Shown here one piece after another: positions 50,665 to 59,171 of a DNA stretch of 64,000 nucleotides. Under the pieces are notes generated by a model. That model was not told the DNA's origin and ran no database searches. It worked only from the letters and a program-made list of their open reading frames with translations. Location: assembly GCA_022826885.1 (NCBI GenBank), contig JAJDUB010000051.1, positions 16,926-80,925 of the forward strand, read 5' to 3'. The position numbers and the translations under genes were made by a program. This DNA is from Gammaproteobacteria bacterium (GTDB taxonomy: Bacteria > Pseudomonadota > Gammaproteobacteria > Eutrophobiales > Eutrophobiaceae). Position 1 is the stretch's first letter. Each line of letters opens with the position of its first letter.

Positions 50665-53135
50665 CACAGCCTCAGCCGTTCATTGGCGGGATCGTAGACG
50701 GGATCTTTCAACACCCGCGCCGGGCGACGTTCTCCCAGCAGGTCGACGCCCAGTTCCGTGCCGGGTTGCGCCAGGGCCGGTGGGACGTAGCCGAAGCCCA
50801 GGCTTTTGCGCACGTAATGGCCGTAACCGCCGGACGTCGTCACTCCGACACATTCATCACCGTGGTACAAGGGCTCACTGCCGCGCACGTCGGAGTCGGT
50901 GGCATCCACTTCGAAATACACGAGTCGCAAGGGAACCAGGGGGACGGACTTAAGTCCGTCTCCGGAGCCGTCCCCGGTGTCCCCAGCAATCCGGGCCTGT
51001 TGCTCCAGGGTGGCCCGTTTCCCCGTGAAGTCCTCCTTATCCAGCCTGAGAAAACGCTTCATGTCCGCATCGATCATGGTGACTTCATTGGTCAGTTCCG
51101 CGCCCCAGCCCCGGTACCCCTTCTCCAGGCGCAGGCTGTTGACCGCATACAGCCCGAAATCGGTCAGGCCGAAGGCCGCGCCTGCCTCCTGCAGGGCATC
51201 GTACAACTCCTCCAGGTGTTCCATCGGCGGGTGCAGTTCCCAGCCCAGTTCGCCCACGTAGTTCACCCTGAGCGCCCGCACGGGCCTGCCCGCAATGCTG
51301 ATCTCCCTGCCGCTCAGCCAGCGGAATGAGCCGCTGTCCAGGGGTGCGTCCGTGAGCCGGGCCAGGATATCCCGCGCCGCCGGCCCGGCCAGCACCAGCA
51401 CGCCCCGCTCATCGGTGACGTTGGCGATCTGCACCTGTTCCCCGGCACGCCTGCCCTGGACCAGGTGATCCAGGTCGCGCAGTTCGGCGCCGGCCGCGGA
51501 CAGTACGTAGAAATGATCGTCGGCCAGGTGCGTGACCGTCATCTCGGCCCCGATCCGCCCGCCTTCGGACAACAGGTGCGCCAGCACGATGCCGCCGGCA
51601 TCCGGCATCCGGTTGGCGCAGACACGATCCAGGAAGGCGCGGGCGCCGGCGCCGGTCACGTCGTACTTGGCGAAACCCGATAAATCCAGGATGCCGGCCC
51701 GCCCGCGCACCGCCAGGCACTCGTCCCGCACCACGTCGAACACGTTGTTACGCCGGTAGCCGTATTCCTCTTCACGGCCGTCGGGGGAGAACCACTTGGG
51801 CCGTTCCCAGCCGAACGTCTCGGTGTACACGCAGCCCCGCGCCTTGAGTTTTTCGTACAGCGGACTGGTGCGCCGCGGGCGCGCCGCGGGCAGTTCTTCG
51901 CCGGGGAGGGGGGTGAAGTAGGTCATGCTGTAATCCTGGCGCCCCTTGTCCTTCATGTAGCTCTCGTCGGCAAAAGCGCCGAAACGGCGCGGGTCGAAGC
52001 CGGTCATGTTGATCTCCGCATCGCCGTGCAGCATCCATTGCGCCAGGTACTTGCCGCACCCCGCGCCCTGCGCAATGCCGAACGAGGAACCGCAGCAGAG
52101 CCAGAAGTTCTTAAGTCCGGCGACCGGTCCCAAAAGAGGAGGGCCGTCCGCGGGATGGGGAATGGCGCCGTTGACGATGCGTTTGATGCCGGCGTTTTCG
52201 ATGATCGGCATGCGCTCCAGCGCCCGCTCGAGCCAGGGCATCAGGCGGTCGAGGTCATCGTCAAACAGTTCGCTGTCGGCCTCCCATTCCGGCAGGCCCC
52301 GCGGCGGCCAGGCTTCGGCCAGGTTGGCGTGCTCGTAAATGCCGATGAGCCCGGACTTCTGTTCCTGTCGCAGGTAGGCCGAAGCATAGGGGTCGCGCAT
52401 CACCGGTATCTCTTCCTCCCGGTCGATAAATTCCTGTATCGGCCCGGACACGAGATAGTGGTGCTGGATATTGCAGATCGGCAGGTCCGCGTCCACCATC
52501 TGCGCCACCTGCCTGGCATAGCAGCCGGCCGCGTTCACCACACTTTCCGCAACGATGACGCCGTTTTCGGTCACCACTTCCCATTCGCCGGAGGGCAGGG
52601 GGTTGATGTCGATGACACGGTTGTGCCGGACAATCCTGGCGCCCATGTTGCGCGCGCCGCGCGCCATGGCGTTGGTCAGCCCCGCCGGGTCCGCGTGGCC
52701 GTCGTCCCGGGTCCACGCCCCGGCCAGGACGCCATCGGTGGAGATGAACGGGTTGAGCTGCCGGATCTTGTCGACGCCGATGATCTCCATGTGGAAGCCG
52801 ACGTTGTCCGCAATCCCCTTCACGTGTTTGAACCAGTCGATATCGTGCTCCGTCAGGGCAAACCGGACGCTGCCCGAGGTATGCCAGCTTACCGATTGCC
52901 CGGTAAGGTCCTCCAGCTTTTTATACAGGGAAATGCTGTACTGGTGGATTTTGGCGAGGTTGTAATTGCCGACAAAGTTCGGGCACTGGCCGGCCGCATG
53001 CCAGGTCGAACCGGAGGTGAGTTCGCCTTTCTCAATCAGGACTGCGTCAGTGCAACCCTCTTGGGCCAGGTGGTAGAGCAGTCCGACCCCCATGATGCCG
53101 CCGCCGACGATGACGATACGCGCATGACCGTTCAT
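50664..53135 (-). CDS. Dimethylglycine/sarcosine-dehydrogenase-like flavoprotein (paralogue C), with a translated palindrome
   Basis: This is an 823-residue protein of the same layout: IVIVGGGIMGVGLLYHL, covalent-flavin motif [10 protein letters not shown], and a GcvT domain to the end. At residues about 716-733 it carries an insertion (AGDTGDGSGDGLKSVPL) that paralogues A and B lack. The DNA there is a GGGGGACGGACTT palindrome, read in frame. The insertion lies in the folate-domain surface between QQARI and LRLVYFEV, so the enzyme may remain active. First gene of a two-gene operon; GGAG precedes the ATG. Confidence 0.85.
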   Translation of the reverse strand: MNGHARIVIVGGGIMGVGLLYHLAQEGCTDAVLIEKGELTSGSTWHAAGQCPNFVGNYNLAKIHQYSISLYKKLEDLTGQSVSWHTSGSVRFALTEHDIDWFKHVKGIADNVGFHMEIIGVDKIRQLNPFISTDGVLAGAWTRDDGHADPAGLTNAMARGARNMGARIVRHNRVIDINPLPSGEWEVVTENGVIVAESVVNAAGCYARQVAQMVDADLPICNIQHHYLVSGPIQEFIDREEEIPVMRDPYASAYLRQEQKSGLIGIYEHANLAEAWPPRGLPEWEADSELFDDDLDRLMPWLERALERMPIIENAGIKRIVNGAIPHPADGPPLLGPVAGLKNFWLCCGSSFGIAQGAGCGKYLAQWMLHGDAEINMTGFDPRRFGAFADESYMKDKGRQDYSMTYFTPLPGEELPAARPRRTSPLYEKLKARGCVYTETFGWERPKWFSPDGREEEYGYRRNNVFDVVRDECLAVRGRAGILDLSGFAKYDVTGAGARAFLDRVCANRMPDAGGIVLAHLLSEGGRIGAEMTVTHLADDHFYVLSAAGAELRDLDHLVQGRRAGEQVQIANVTDERGVLVLAGPAARDILARLTDAPLDSGSFRWLSGREISIAGRPVRALRVNYVGELGWELHPPMEHLEELYDALQEAGAAFGLTDFGLYAVNSLRLEKGYRGWGAELTNEVTMIDADMKRFLRLDKEDFTGKRATLEQQARIAGDTGDGSGDGLKSVPLVPLRLVYFEVDATDSDVRGSEPLYHGDECVGVTTSGGYGHYVRKSLGFGYVPPALAQPGTELGVDLLGERRPARVLKDPVYDPANERLRL
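50939..50963. repeat. GGGGACGGA-type palindrome inside a coding sequence
   Basis: GGGGGACGGACTT and AAGTCCGTCTCC arms, followed by further GTCCCC half-sites to about 50984. Same family as 11409 and 58131. It is translated as part of paralogue C. Confidence 0.85.
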
Positions 53136-53225
53136 ACTGTGCTCCTTCGCAAGTCTGGCATGAGTTATCCGGCAATTTTACTCTGACTCCGATATATTTA
53201 TCACCTGCCCACAGGGTTACAATTG

Positions 53226-53252
53226 CGACAGGATCAATCATCAATCCGACAT
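53226..53252 (-). promoter_or_regulatory. TGTCG-N16-TGTCG direct repeat, site D
   Basis: CGACA at 53226 and 53247 on the plus strand (TGTCG half-sites on the minus strand, starts 21 bp apart). It points toward the dehydrogenase pair and ends 90 bp before the ATG of paralogue C. It overlaps the first bases of the permease gene, so the same protein could affect both. Confidence 0.6.
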
Positions 53253-54561
53253 GACAGACAAAATTATCACATTCCTGGAACGCCGCTTCCGGCTCGCCGA
53301 ACACGGTACCGAAGTCCGCACCGAGTTGCTGGCGGGTTGCACCACCTTTGTCACCATGGCCTACATTATCTTCGTCAACCCGCAGATGATGGCTGCCGCG
53401 GGCATCGACCAGGGCGCCAGTTTCGTTGCCACCTGCCTGGCCTCGGCGCTGGCCTGCCTGATCATGGGCCTGTACGCCAACTGGCCGGTGGGGCTGGCGC
53501 CGGGCATGGGCATGAACGCATTCTTCACCTACACGGTGGTCGGCAGCCTGGGCTATAGCTGGCAGGTGGGACTGGGCGCGGTGTTCCTTTCCGGGGTGCT
53601 GTTCGTCATCATCAGCGTTACCCGCCTGCGCCGCTGGATGCTGAACAGCATCCCCATGAACCTGCGCCTGGCCATGGGTTGCGGGGTGGGCCTGTTCATC
53701 GGGTTTATCGGCCTGCAGAACGGCGGTATCGTTGTAGCCAGTCCCGCCACCATCCTCACCCTGGGCGACCTGACCCGGCCCGAGCCCATGCTCGCGGGCG
53801 TCGGTTTCCTGCTCATTGCCGGCCTGGGCGTGCGCGGCGTTCCCGGCGCCATCCTGCTGGGCATCCTGGCAGTGACGTGTGCAGGCCTGTTCGCCGGCCT
53901 GGTGACCTGGCAGGGGCTGGTGTCCGCGCCGCCGGACATGGCCGCGACCTTTCTGCAACTGGATATTGCCGGCGCCCTGGACGTGGGCATGATCAGCGTG
54001 ATAGCCGCGTTCCTGTTCGTCAACCTGTTCGACACCACCGGCACCCTGATGGGCGTTGCCCACCGCGCCGGCCTGGTGGATGGGCAGGGGACGGTGCGCA
54101 ACCTGGACCGGGCGCTGAAGGCCGACAGTTCCTCCAGCGTGGTCGGCGCCTGCCTCGGCTGCACCCCGGTGACCAGTTACGTGGAAAGCGTGGCGGGCAT
54201 TGCCGGCGGCGGCCGCACCGGGTTGACCGCAGTGGTGGTCGGCATCCTGTTCCTGCTCGCCATATTCCTGGCGCCGCTGGCGCGCATGGTGCCTGAATTC
54301 GCCACCAGCGGCGCCCTGGTGTTCGTGGCCCTGTTGATGCTCGGCGGCATGCGCGACCTGGCCTGGGACGACGCCACCGAACTGCTCCCGGCGCTGCTCA
54401 CCATCGTCGCGATCCCGCTGACCTTCTCCATCGCCGACGGCATCGCCGTGGGCTTCATCACCTACGTCAGCGTCAAACTGGCGAGCGGCAAACACCGGGA
54501 GATTTCAGCGGGCGTGTGGTTCCTGGCGCTGATCTTCCTGGCGCGCTTCATCTTCATATAA
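53251..54561 (+). CDS. NCS2-type purine permease (AzgA/GhxP-like)
   Basis: This is a 436-residue inner-membrane protein. The N-terminal ERRFRLAEHGTEVRTELLAGCTTFVTMAYIIFVNP is diagnostic of the AzgA/PbuG branch that imports adenine, guanine or hypoxanthine. GLAPGMGMNAFFTY and the GGGRTGLTAVVVG element agree. It could also carry xanthine or an analogue. The next gene, a metallo-beta-lactamase-fold protein, follows after 36 bp in the same direction. Confidence 0.88.
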   Translation: MTDKIITFLERRFRLAEHGTEVRTELLAGCTTFVTMAYIIFVNPQMMAAAGIDQGASFVATCLASALACLIMGLYANWPVGLAPGMGMNAFFTYTVVGSLGYSWQVGLGAVFLSGVLFVIISVTRLRRWMLNSIPMNLRLAMGCGVGLFIGFIGLQNGGIVVASPATILTLGDLTRPEPMLAGVGFLLIAGLGVRGVPGAILLGILAVTCAGLFAGLVTWQGLVSAPPDMAATFLQLDIAGALDVGMISVIAAFLFVNLFDTTGTLMGVAHRAGLVDGQGTVRNLDRALKADSSSSVVGACLGCTPVTSYVESVAGIAGGGRTGLTAVVVGILFLLAIFLAPLARMVPEFATSGALVFVALLMLGGMRDLAWDDATELLPALLTIVAIPLTFSIADGIAVGFITYVSVKLASGKHREISAGVWFLALIFLARFIFI

Positions 54562-54597
54562 TATACTCCCGTACACTTGGAGAGGCAGGAGAGGAAC

Positions 54598-55542
54598 GTG
54601 AGCGAGGCGGACAAAGACAACGGCAACGGCGCAGGCCAACCGGAGTGTGATCACGGCGGTATTTTCACCATTCCCACGCCCCATCCCATCATGGGCGCGT
54701 GGCGGGATATTTCCTACAGTCCGGTGCGCGATAAAATCTGGTCCGTCAGCGAGGGGATCTACCGCTCCATCTTCCTGGAAGGCGACAAGGGCGTCATCGC
54801 CTTCGACACCCTGACCACGCCCGGCACCGCCAGGGCCTATGCCGGCGCCATTGGCCGCGTGTTCCCGAGAAAGCCGATCCACACCATCGTCTATTCCCAC
54901 GACCACCTGGACCACACCGGCTTTGCCGCGGACATGGCCCCGGACGCTGACATCATCGCCCACCGCTTGTGCGCCGACGTGGTGGCGGCGCGCAGGTCCG
55001 ACGGCCAGTTGCCGGCCACGGAAGCCTGGGACGGTGAACGCAAGTCCTATGAAATCGACGGGGTGTACTTCGAACTGCTGTACCCCGGCCCGACCCACGG
55101 CGACGGCAATATCGCCGCCTGGTTTCCCCAGAGCAAAATCCTGTTCATGGTGGACACCGTCATCCCCGGCGTCGGTTATACCTTCTTCCCTGACTGGCAC
55201 TTCAAGCCCTACGTGCCGAGCATGAAACGTTTCCTGAGCCTGGACTGGGACATGTTCATCCCCGGCCATTTCTGGATCACCGACCGCCAGGGCTTCATCG
55301 ACAACCTGGAATACTACGACCTGATGGCCGATTTCGCCCAGCAGGCCATTATCGACGGGCTGGACCCTCATGATTGGGACCGCGTATGCCGCTACACCGA
55401 AGAGAAGCTGTCCGCCTCGTTCGGCAACCTGTTCCGCTTCCACGAGTACTGTGCCATGAACCTGTCCAGGTACATGCAGACCTACCTGACCGGGGGCTGG
55501 GGCATCGAAGGCAACATGCACCCGGATACCACTCCGTTTTAG
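54598..55542 (+). CDS. Metallo-beta-lactamase-fold hydrolase 1
   Basis: This is a 314-residue protein with a complete metal site: H101-x-H103-x-D105-H106 (SHDHLDHTG), a His in PGPTHGDGN, the bridging Asp in FMVDTV and a last His in FIPGHFWITD. The GTG at 54598 is chosen because AGGAGAGG precedes it; a TTG seven codons upstream is possible. Family members hydrolyse thioesters, lactones, phosphodiesters or alkylsulfates. Followed seven bases later by a divergent paralogue, and by an MFS carrier. Confidence 0.82.
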   Translation: MSEADKDNGNGAGQPECDHGGIFTIPTPHPIMGAWRDISYSPVRDKIWSVSEGIYRSIFLEGDKGVIAFDTLTTPGTARAYAGAIGRVFPRKPIHTIVYSHDHLDHTGFAADMAPDADIIAHRLCADVVAARRSDGQLPATEAWDGERKSYEIDGVYFELLYPGPTHGDGNIAAWFPQSKILFMVDTVIPGVGYTFFPDWHFKPYVPSMKRFLSLDWDMFIPGHFWITDRQGFIDNLEYYDLMADFAQQAIIDGLDPHDWDRVCRYTEEKLSASFGNLFRFHEYCAMNLSRYMQTYLTGGWGIEGNMHPDTTPF

Positions 55543-55548
55543 AGTAGT

Positions 55549-56469
55549 ATGGTTATGAGAGAAAACAGGGGATTATTCACGACGGACGAGGCCCAGCCGT
55601 ACCTGGCCTTCGAACCGGACATGCAGGTTGAACGCCTGTCTGAGCGACTCTGGACCATCAGCGACGGTACCTGCAGGACCATTTTCATCGAGGGCCGGGA
55701 AGGCGTGGTCGCGTTCGATACCTTCGGGACGCCGGGCCGGGCACGCGCCTACGCCCGCGCCGTCGGCGAGGCTGTGCCGGGACGGGAGATCACTACGGTG
55801 GTCTATTCCCACGACCACCTGGATCACGCCGGTTTTGCCGCCGACCTGGCGCCGGGCGCAGAGATCATCGCCGACGAGATCTGCGCCAAGGTCGTGAAAC
55901 TTCGCGAGGCCGAGGGCCAGCTCCAGCCGACCCGGGTGCTGACCGGCGCGGAAAACCGGATCAACGTGGATGGCGTGGACCTGGCGCTGCTGAACCCCGG
56001 TCCCACCCACGGTTCCGGCAACCTGGCCGCCTGGTTCGCCGAGGAAAAGCTGCTGTTCTCCTCGGATACCATTCTGGCCAATGCCCGTTACGGGCTGATG
56101 CCGGATATCCACCTGGCGAATTTCGTCAGGTTCATGCGCGGCTTCCTGGACCTGGACTGGGACAGGTTCGTGCCCGGGCGCTATGGGTTGACGGACCGGG
56201 CCGGGTTCAGCCGCGGCTGTGATTACATCGAGGCAGTGCAGGACGCCTGCCAGCAGGCATTCGTGGAATTCGTTCCCATCTGGGCGTATGAACCCATGCG
56301 CGGTTACGTCATGAACAAGCTGGCCGACCGTTTCGGCGACCTGGACGGCTTTGCCGAACACGTGGGCCTGACGGCCATCCGTATCGTGCACCATTACCTG
56401 ATGGGCGGCTGGTCGCTGGAAGATACGCCGGAACCGGGCTATATCCTGGCCGACGCAGTACAACTCTAG
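55549..56469 (+). CDS. Metallo-beta-lactamase-fold protein 2 (one metal ligand replaced)
   Basis: This is a 306-residue paralogue of the preceding gene. It keeps H88-x-H90-x-D92-H93 (SHDHLDHAG), PGPTHGSGN and FSSDTI, but the last His motif reads FVPGRYGLTD, with Arg where paralogue 1 has His (PGH). It may bind a single metal, work on a different substrate or be a non-catalytic partner. Tandem arrangement suggests a heteromer or successive steps. Confidence 0.8.
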   Translation: MVMRENRGLFTTDEAQPYLAFEPDMQVERLSERLWTISDGTCRTIFIEGREGVVAFDTFGTPGRARAYARAVGEAVPGREITTVVYSHDHLDHAGFAADLAPGAEIIADEICAKVVKLREAEGQLQPTRVLTGAENRINVDGVDLALLNPGPTHGSGNLAAWFAEEKLLFSSDTILANARYGLMPDIHLANFVRFMRGFLDLDWDRFVPGRYGLTDRAGFSRGCDYIEAVQDACQQAFVEFVPIWAYEPMRGYVMNKLADRFGDLDGFAEHVGLTAIRIVHHYLMGGWSLEDTPEPGYILADAVQL

Positions 56470-56473
56470 CCGT

Positions 56474-57805
56474 ATGGCCCAGGAAATGCGGGCCAAGCCA
56501 TCCGGAATCTTCTACGGCTGGTGGAACGTTGCCACCGGCTTTGTCGGCATGGGTTTGAGTTACGCCATGTTCACCATCTTCGCCTTCGGCGTCTTCGTTA
56601 AACCCCTGGAAGATGAATTCGGCTGGACCCGAGGTGAATTGTCGCTGGCCATTACCATGACCAATTTCGCCGTCGTCATCGCCTCGCCCTGCCTGGGCTT
56701 CATCATCGACAGGTTCGGCGTACGCAGGGTTCTGATCCCCTCGGTGATAATGATGGGCCTGACCGTTGCCTCCATGGCCCTGCTCAGCGCTGATTTATGG
56801 CATTTCTACGCCTTGTACTTCCTCATTCCGTTCCTGGGCGCGGGTACGCTGCCGCAGAGTTACTCACGCGTCCTGATCGCCTGGTTCTCGCGCCGCCGCG
56901 GCATTGCCCTGGGCATCTCGCTGGCGGGCTTCGGTGTCGGGGCGATGCTGGTGCCCATCGTCGCGCAGTTGATGATCGAGAATTACGGCTGGCGCATGGC
57001 GTATGTCGGTTTTGCCGCGGCCGTTTTTGCCCTGGCCCTGCCGATGGCGGTATTCGTCATGAAGGAAACCCCTGAAGAAATGGGATTGCAGCCGGACGGC
57101 GGACCCGCGGTTGTAAGCAGGGGGGCAGGCTCTGCGGCTGATGATGGCGACGGTGCGAAACCTGCGCTGGCTCCGGTAACCGGATTATCCTGCCCGCAGG
57201 CAGCACAGACCCGCAGTTTCTGGCTGATCCTGTTCTCGTTCATGCTGGTAGGCATCGGCATCACCAGCATCATTGCCCACCTGGTGCCGATGCTGACGGA
57301 CCGCGGCGTCGCGCCGGCTACGGCCGCCCTGTGCATGAGTTCCCTGGCCCTGGGCCTGATCGCCGGGCGTGTCCTGGCCGGTTTTCTGATGGACTATTTC
57401 TTCGCGCCCTACGTGGCGGCCTGTTTCCTGCTGGGCCTTCTGGCCGGTATTATCATCCTGGCTACCGGCACCAGTGGCGGCCTGGTGTTCGTCGCCGCTG
57501 TCTGTGTAGGCATGGCGACCGGGTCGGAGATCAGCGAGATCGCCTATATCTGCAGCCGCTACTTTGGCCCGCGTGCATTCGGCCTCATTTACGGCCTCAT
57601 GTTTGCCGCGTTTCAACTGGGATCCATGGCCGGTTCACCGCTAATGGGGTTGTATCACGACCGGGCCGGTGATTATATCGGCGCATTATGGGTCGTGGCA
57701 GGTATTGTCCTGGTGGGGACCATATTGATTGTCCTGCTTGGTCCCTACCCGAGGGGTTTCCCGGATGACGGGGATATGAAATCCGCCGCACGCGATTCAG
57801 CTTAA
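56474..57805 (+). CDS. MFS transporter (oxalate/monocarboxylate-like)
   Basis: This is a 443-residue protein with twelve membrane segments. The N-terminal YGWWNVATGFVGMGLSYAMFTIFAFGVFVKPL and LGFIIDRFGVRRV are typical of the MFS branch with oxalate:formate and monocarboxylate carriers. It starts four bases after the second metallo-beta-lactamase gene, so it probably moves the substrate or product of that pair. Confidence 0.82.
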   Translation: MAQEMRAKPSGIFYGWWNVATGFVGMGLSYAMFTIFAFGVFVKPLEDEFGWTRGELSLAITMTNFAVVIASPCLGFIIDRFGVRRVLIPSVIMMGLTVASMALLSADLWHFYALYFLIPFLGAGTLPQSYSRVLIAWFSRRRGIALGISLAGFGVGAMLVPIVAQLMIENYGWRMAYVGFAAAVFALALPMAVFVMKETPEEMGLQPDGGPAVVSRGAGSAADDGDGAKPALAPVTGLSCPQAAQTRSFWLILFSFMLVGIGITSIIAHLVPMLTDRGVAPATAALCMSSLALGLIAGRVLAGFLMDYFFAPYVAACFLLGLLAGIIILATGTSGGLVFVAAVCVGMATGSEISEIAYICSRYFGPRAFGLIYGLMFAAFQLGSMAGSPLMGLYHDRAGDYIGALWVVAGIVLVGTILIVLLGPYPRGFPDDGDMKSAARDSA

Positions 57806-57823
57806 ACAAACAGGAGCACAACC

Positions 57824-58120
57824 ATGTTATTTATCTGTTATTTTGAGATCATGCCGGAAAAAATAAAGGAAGTGACAAAAGGCACCATACGGCATTCAGA
57901 ACACGCAGGCGAAGGTACCGGCGCAGTAAAGGTAATTTTCGAAGGCCAGGCTGCATCCCACTGGGGCATCGCCGCGTTCGAGGCGGACAGTTCGGAGGCG
58001 GTATTCCGTTACATCCGCCCCTGGTGCCCGGTAAACGGAAAGATCCTGGTGGAACCGGCGCTGCGCGTGGACGATGGCGAATTCGCCGAGAAATTTCCCA
58101 GGGAGATACTGGAGGAGTAA
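57824..58120 (+). CDS. DUF3303-like small protein
   Basis: This is a 98-residue protein starting MLFICYFEIMPE, with a ferredoxin-like alpha/beta pattern and the sentence-like ending IRPWCPVNGKILVEPALRVDDGEFAEKF. This agrees with DUF3303 (dimeric alpha-beta barrel-like, function unknown). AGGAG lies upstream. It ends the permease-hydrolase-MFS unit. Confidence 0.65.
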   Translation: MLFICYFEIMPEKIKEVTKGTIRHSEHAGEGTGAVKVIFEGQAASHWGIAAFEADSSEAVFRYIRPWCPVNGKILVEPALRVDDGEFAEKFPREILEE

Positions 58121-58128
58121 CTGCATGG

Positions 58129-58157
58129 CCGGGGACGGATTCCAGGTCCGTCCCCGG
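58129..58157. repeat. GGGGACGGATT palindrome, copy 3
   Basis: CCGGGGACGGAT and its complement enclose a five-base centre, between the DUF3303 gene and the convergent rpsI end. Possible bidirectional terminator stem. Confidence 0.85.
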
Positions 58158-58162
58158 CAAAA

Positions 58163-58555
58163 TCAGCGCTTGCTGTATTGCGGGCGCTTCCTGGCCTTGT
58201 GCAGTCCGACTTTCTTGCGTTCGACTTCGCGGGCGTCACGGGTGACAAACCCGGCCTGGCGCAGCGTCTTGCGCAGGCTCTCGTCGTACTTCATCAGCGC
58301 CCGGGTGATGCCGTGCCGGATTGCCCCGGCCTGGCCGGATATCCCGCCGCCACTGACGGTGACGTTGATGTCGAAATTTCCCAGCATGTCGAGCTTTTCC
58401 AGGGGTTGCTGAACGATCATCCTGCCGGTTTCCCTGCCGAAATACTGTTCCATGGTGCGGTTATTAATGACAATATTGCCGCTGCCTTTCTTCAGGAACA
58501 CCCGCGCGCTGGAGCTTTTCCTGCGGCCGGTGCTGTAATAGATCTCGTCTGCCAT
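58163..58555 (-). CDS. rpsI: 30S ribosomal protein S9
   Basis: This is a 130-residue protein with the full S9 pattern: [21 protein letters not shown] at the start, the central [15 protein letters not shown] and the C-terminal [17 protein letters not shown] tail that reaches the ribosomal P site. ATG 58555 gives the family length; the longer frame upstream has no homology. It follows rplM by 28 bp in one operon. Confidence 0.98.
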   Translation of the reverse strand: MADEIYYSTGRRKSSSARVFLKKGSGNIVINNRTMEQYFGRETGRMIVQQPLEKLDMLGNFDINVTVSGGGISGQAGAIRHGITRALMKYDESLRKTLRQAGFVTRDAREVERKKVGLHKARKRPQYSKR

Positions 58556-58583
58556 GATGGTGTATCCGGTTGTGATGGTTGCG

Positions 58584-59012
58584 TTACAACTCCAGCGGTT
58601 TCGGCTGCTGCGCGGCGTGGCGGTGATTGCCGTCGGCATAGACCCGCAGCTTGCGGAACATGTCCCGTCCCAGGGGGCCTTTGGGCAGCATGCCCTTGAC
58701 CGCTTTTTCAATGACCCGTTCCGGCTTCGAACGGATCAGTTTATCGAAGGTGATGGACCTGATGCCGCCGGGGTAACCCGTGTGGCGGTAATAGGTCTTG
58801 CTGCTTGCCTTGTTTCCCGTCACCTGGACGTCTTTTGCGTTGATCACGATGACGTAATCCCCGGTGTTCATGTGCGGCGTGTATTCCGGTTTGTGTTTAC
58901 CGCGCAGCCGGCGGGCGATTTCCGTGGCAAGCCTGCCCAGGACTTTGCCCCTGGCGTCGACGACGTACCAGTCGGGCTTGATGTCTGCCGGTGTTGCGGT
59001 ATAGGTTTTCAT
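58584..59012 (-). CDS. rplM: 50S ribosomal protein L13
   Basis: This is a 142-residue protein matching L13 throughout: [33 protein letters not shown], the [17 protein letters not shown] core and the [21 protein letters not shown] segment. It heads the rplM-rpsI pair, whose promoter region contains a REP-like repeat. Confidence 0.98.
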   Translation of the reverse strand: MKTYTATPADIKPDWYVVDARGKVLGRLATEIARRLRGKHKPEYTPHMNTGDYVIVINAKDVQVTGNKASSKTYYRHTGYPGGIRSITFDKLIRSKPERVIEKAVKGMLPKGPLGRDMFRKLRVYADGNHRHAAQQPKPLEL

Positions 59013-59085
59013 CAGGATCCGATTAATTCCGGTGAAAAGAGCGCAATCTTACGGATTATCCGTTTTTATGTCAATAACGATGTAT

Positions 59086-59146
59086 GGGGTCAGGGTAAAA
59101 ACTCCTTGTCAAGTACGAACAGCAAATGAATTTTTACTCTGACCCC
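59086..59146. repeat. Divergent REP-like repeat with expanded centre
   Basis: GGGGTCAGGGTAAAAACT at the left and TTTTTACTCTGACCCC at the right flank about 27 bp of unrelated sequence. It lies between the divergent rplM and coq7 genes, in the promoter region of both. Confidence 0.75.
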
Positions 59147-59171
59147 TGTATTTCGTTAGAATGTAAAGGTT

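Noticed and set aside
48955..53186. Long plus-strand open frames (384 and 386 codons)
   Set aside because: They mirror the two dehydrogenase genes, which have complete FAD and GcvT motifs on the minus strand.
53047..54495. A 482-codon open frame on the minus strand
   Set aside because: Antisense to the purine permease; rich in Gln, His and Gly with no membrane or domain pattern, typical of a shadow in GC-rich DNA.
58131..58155. Intrinsic terminator of rpsI
   Set aside because: The stem belongs to the dispersed GGGGACGGATT family and no T-run follows, so I list it as a repeat.
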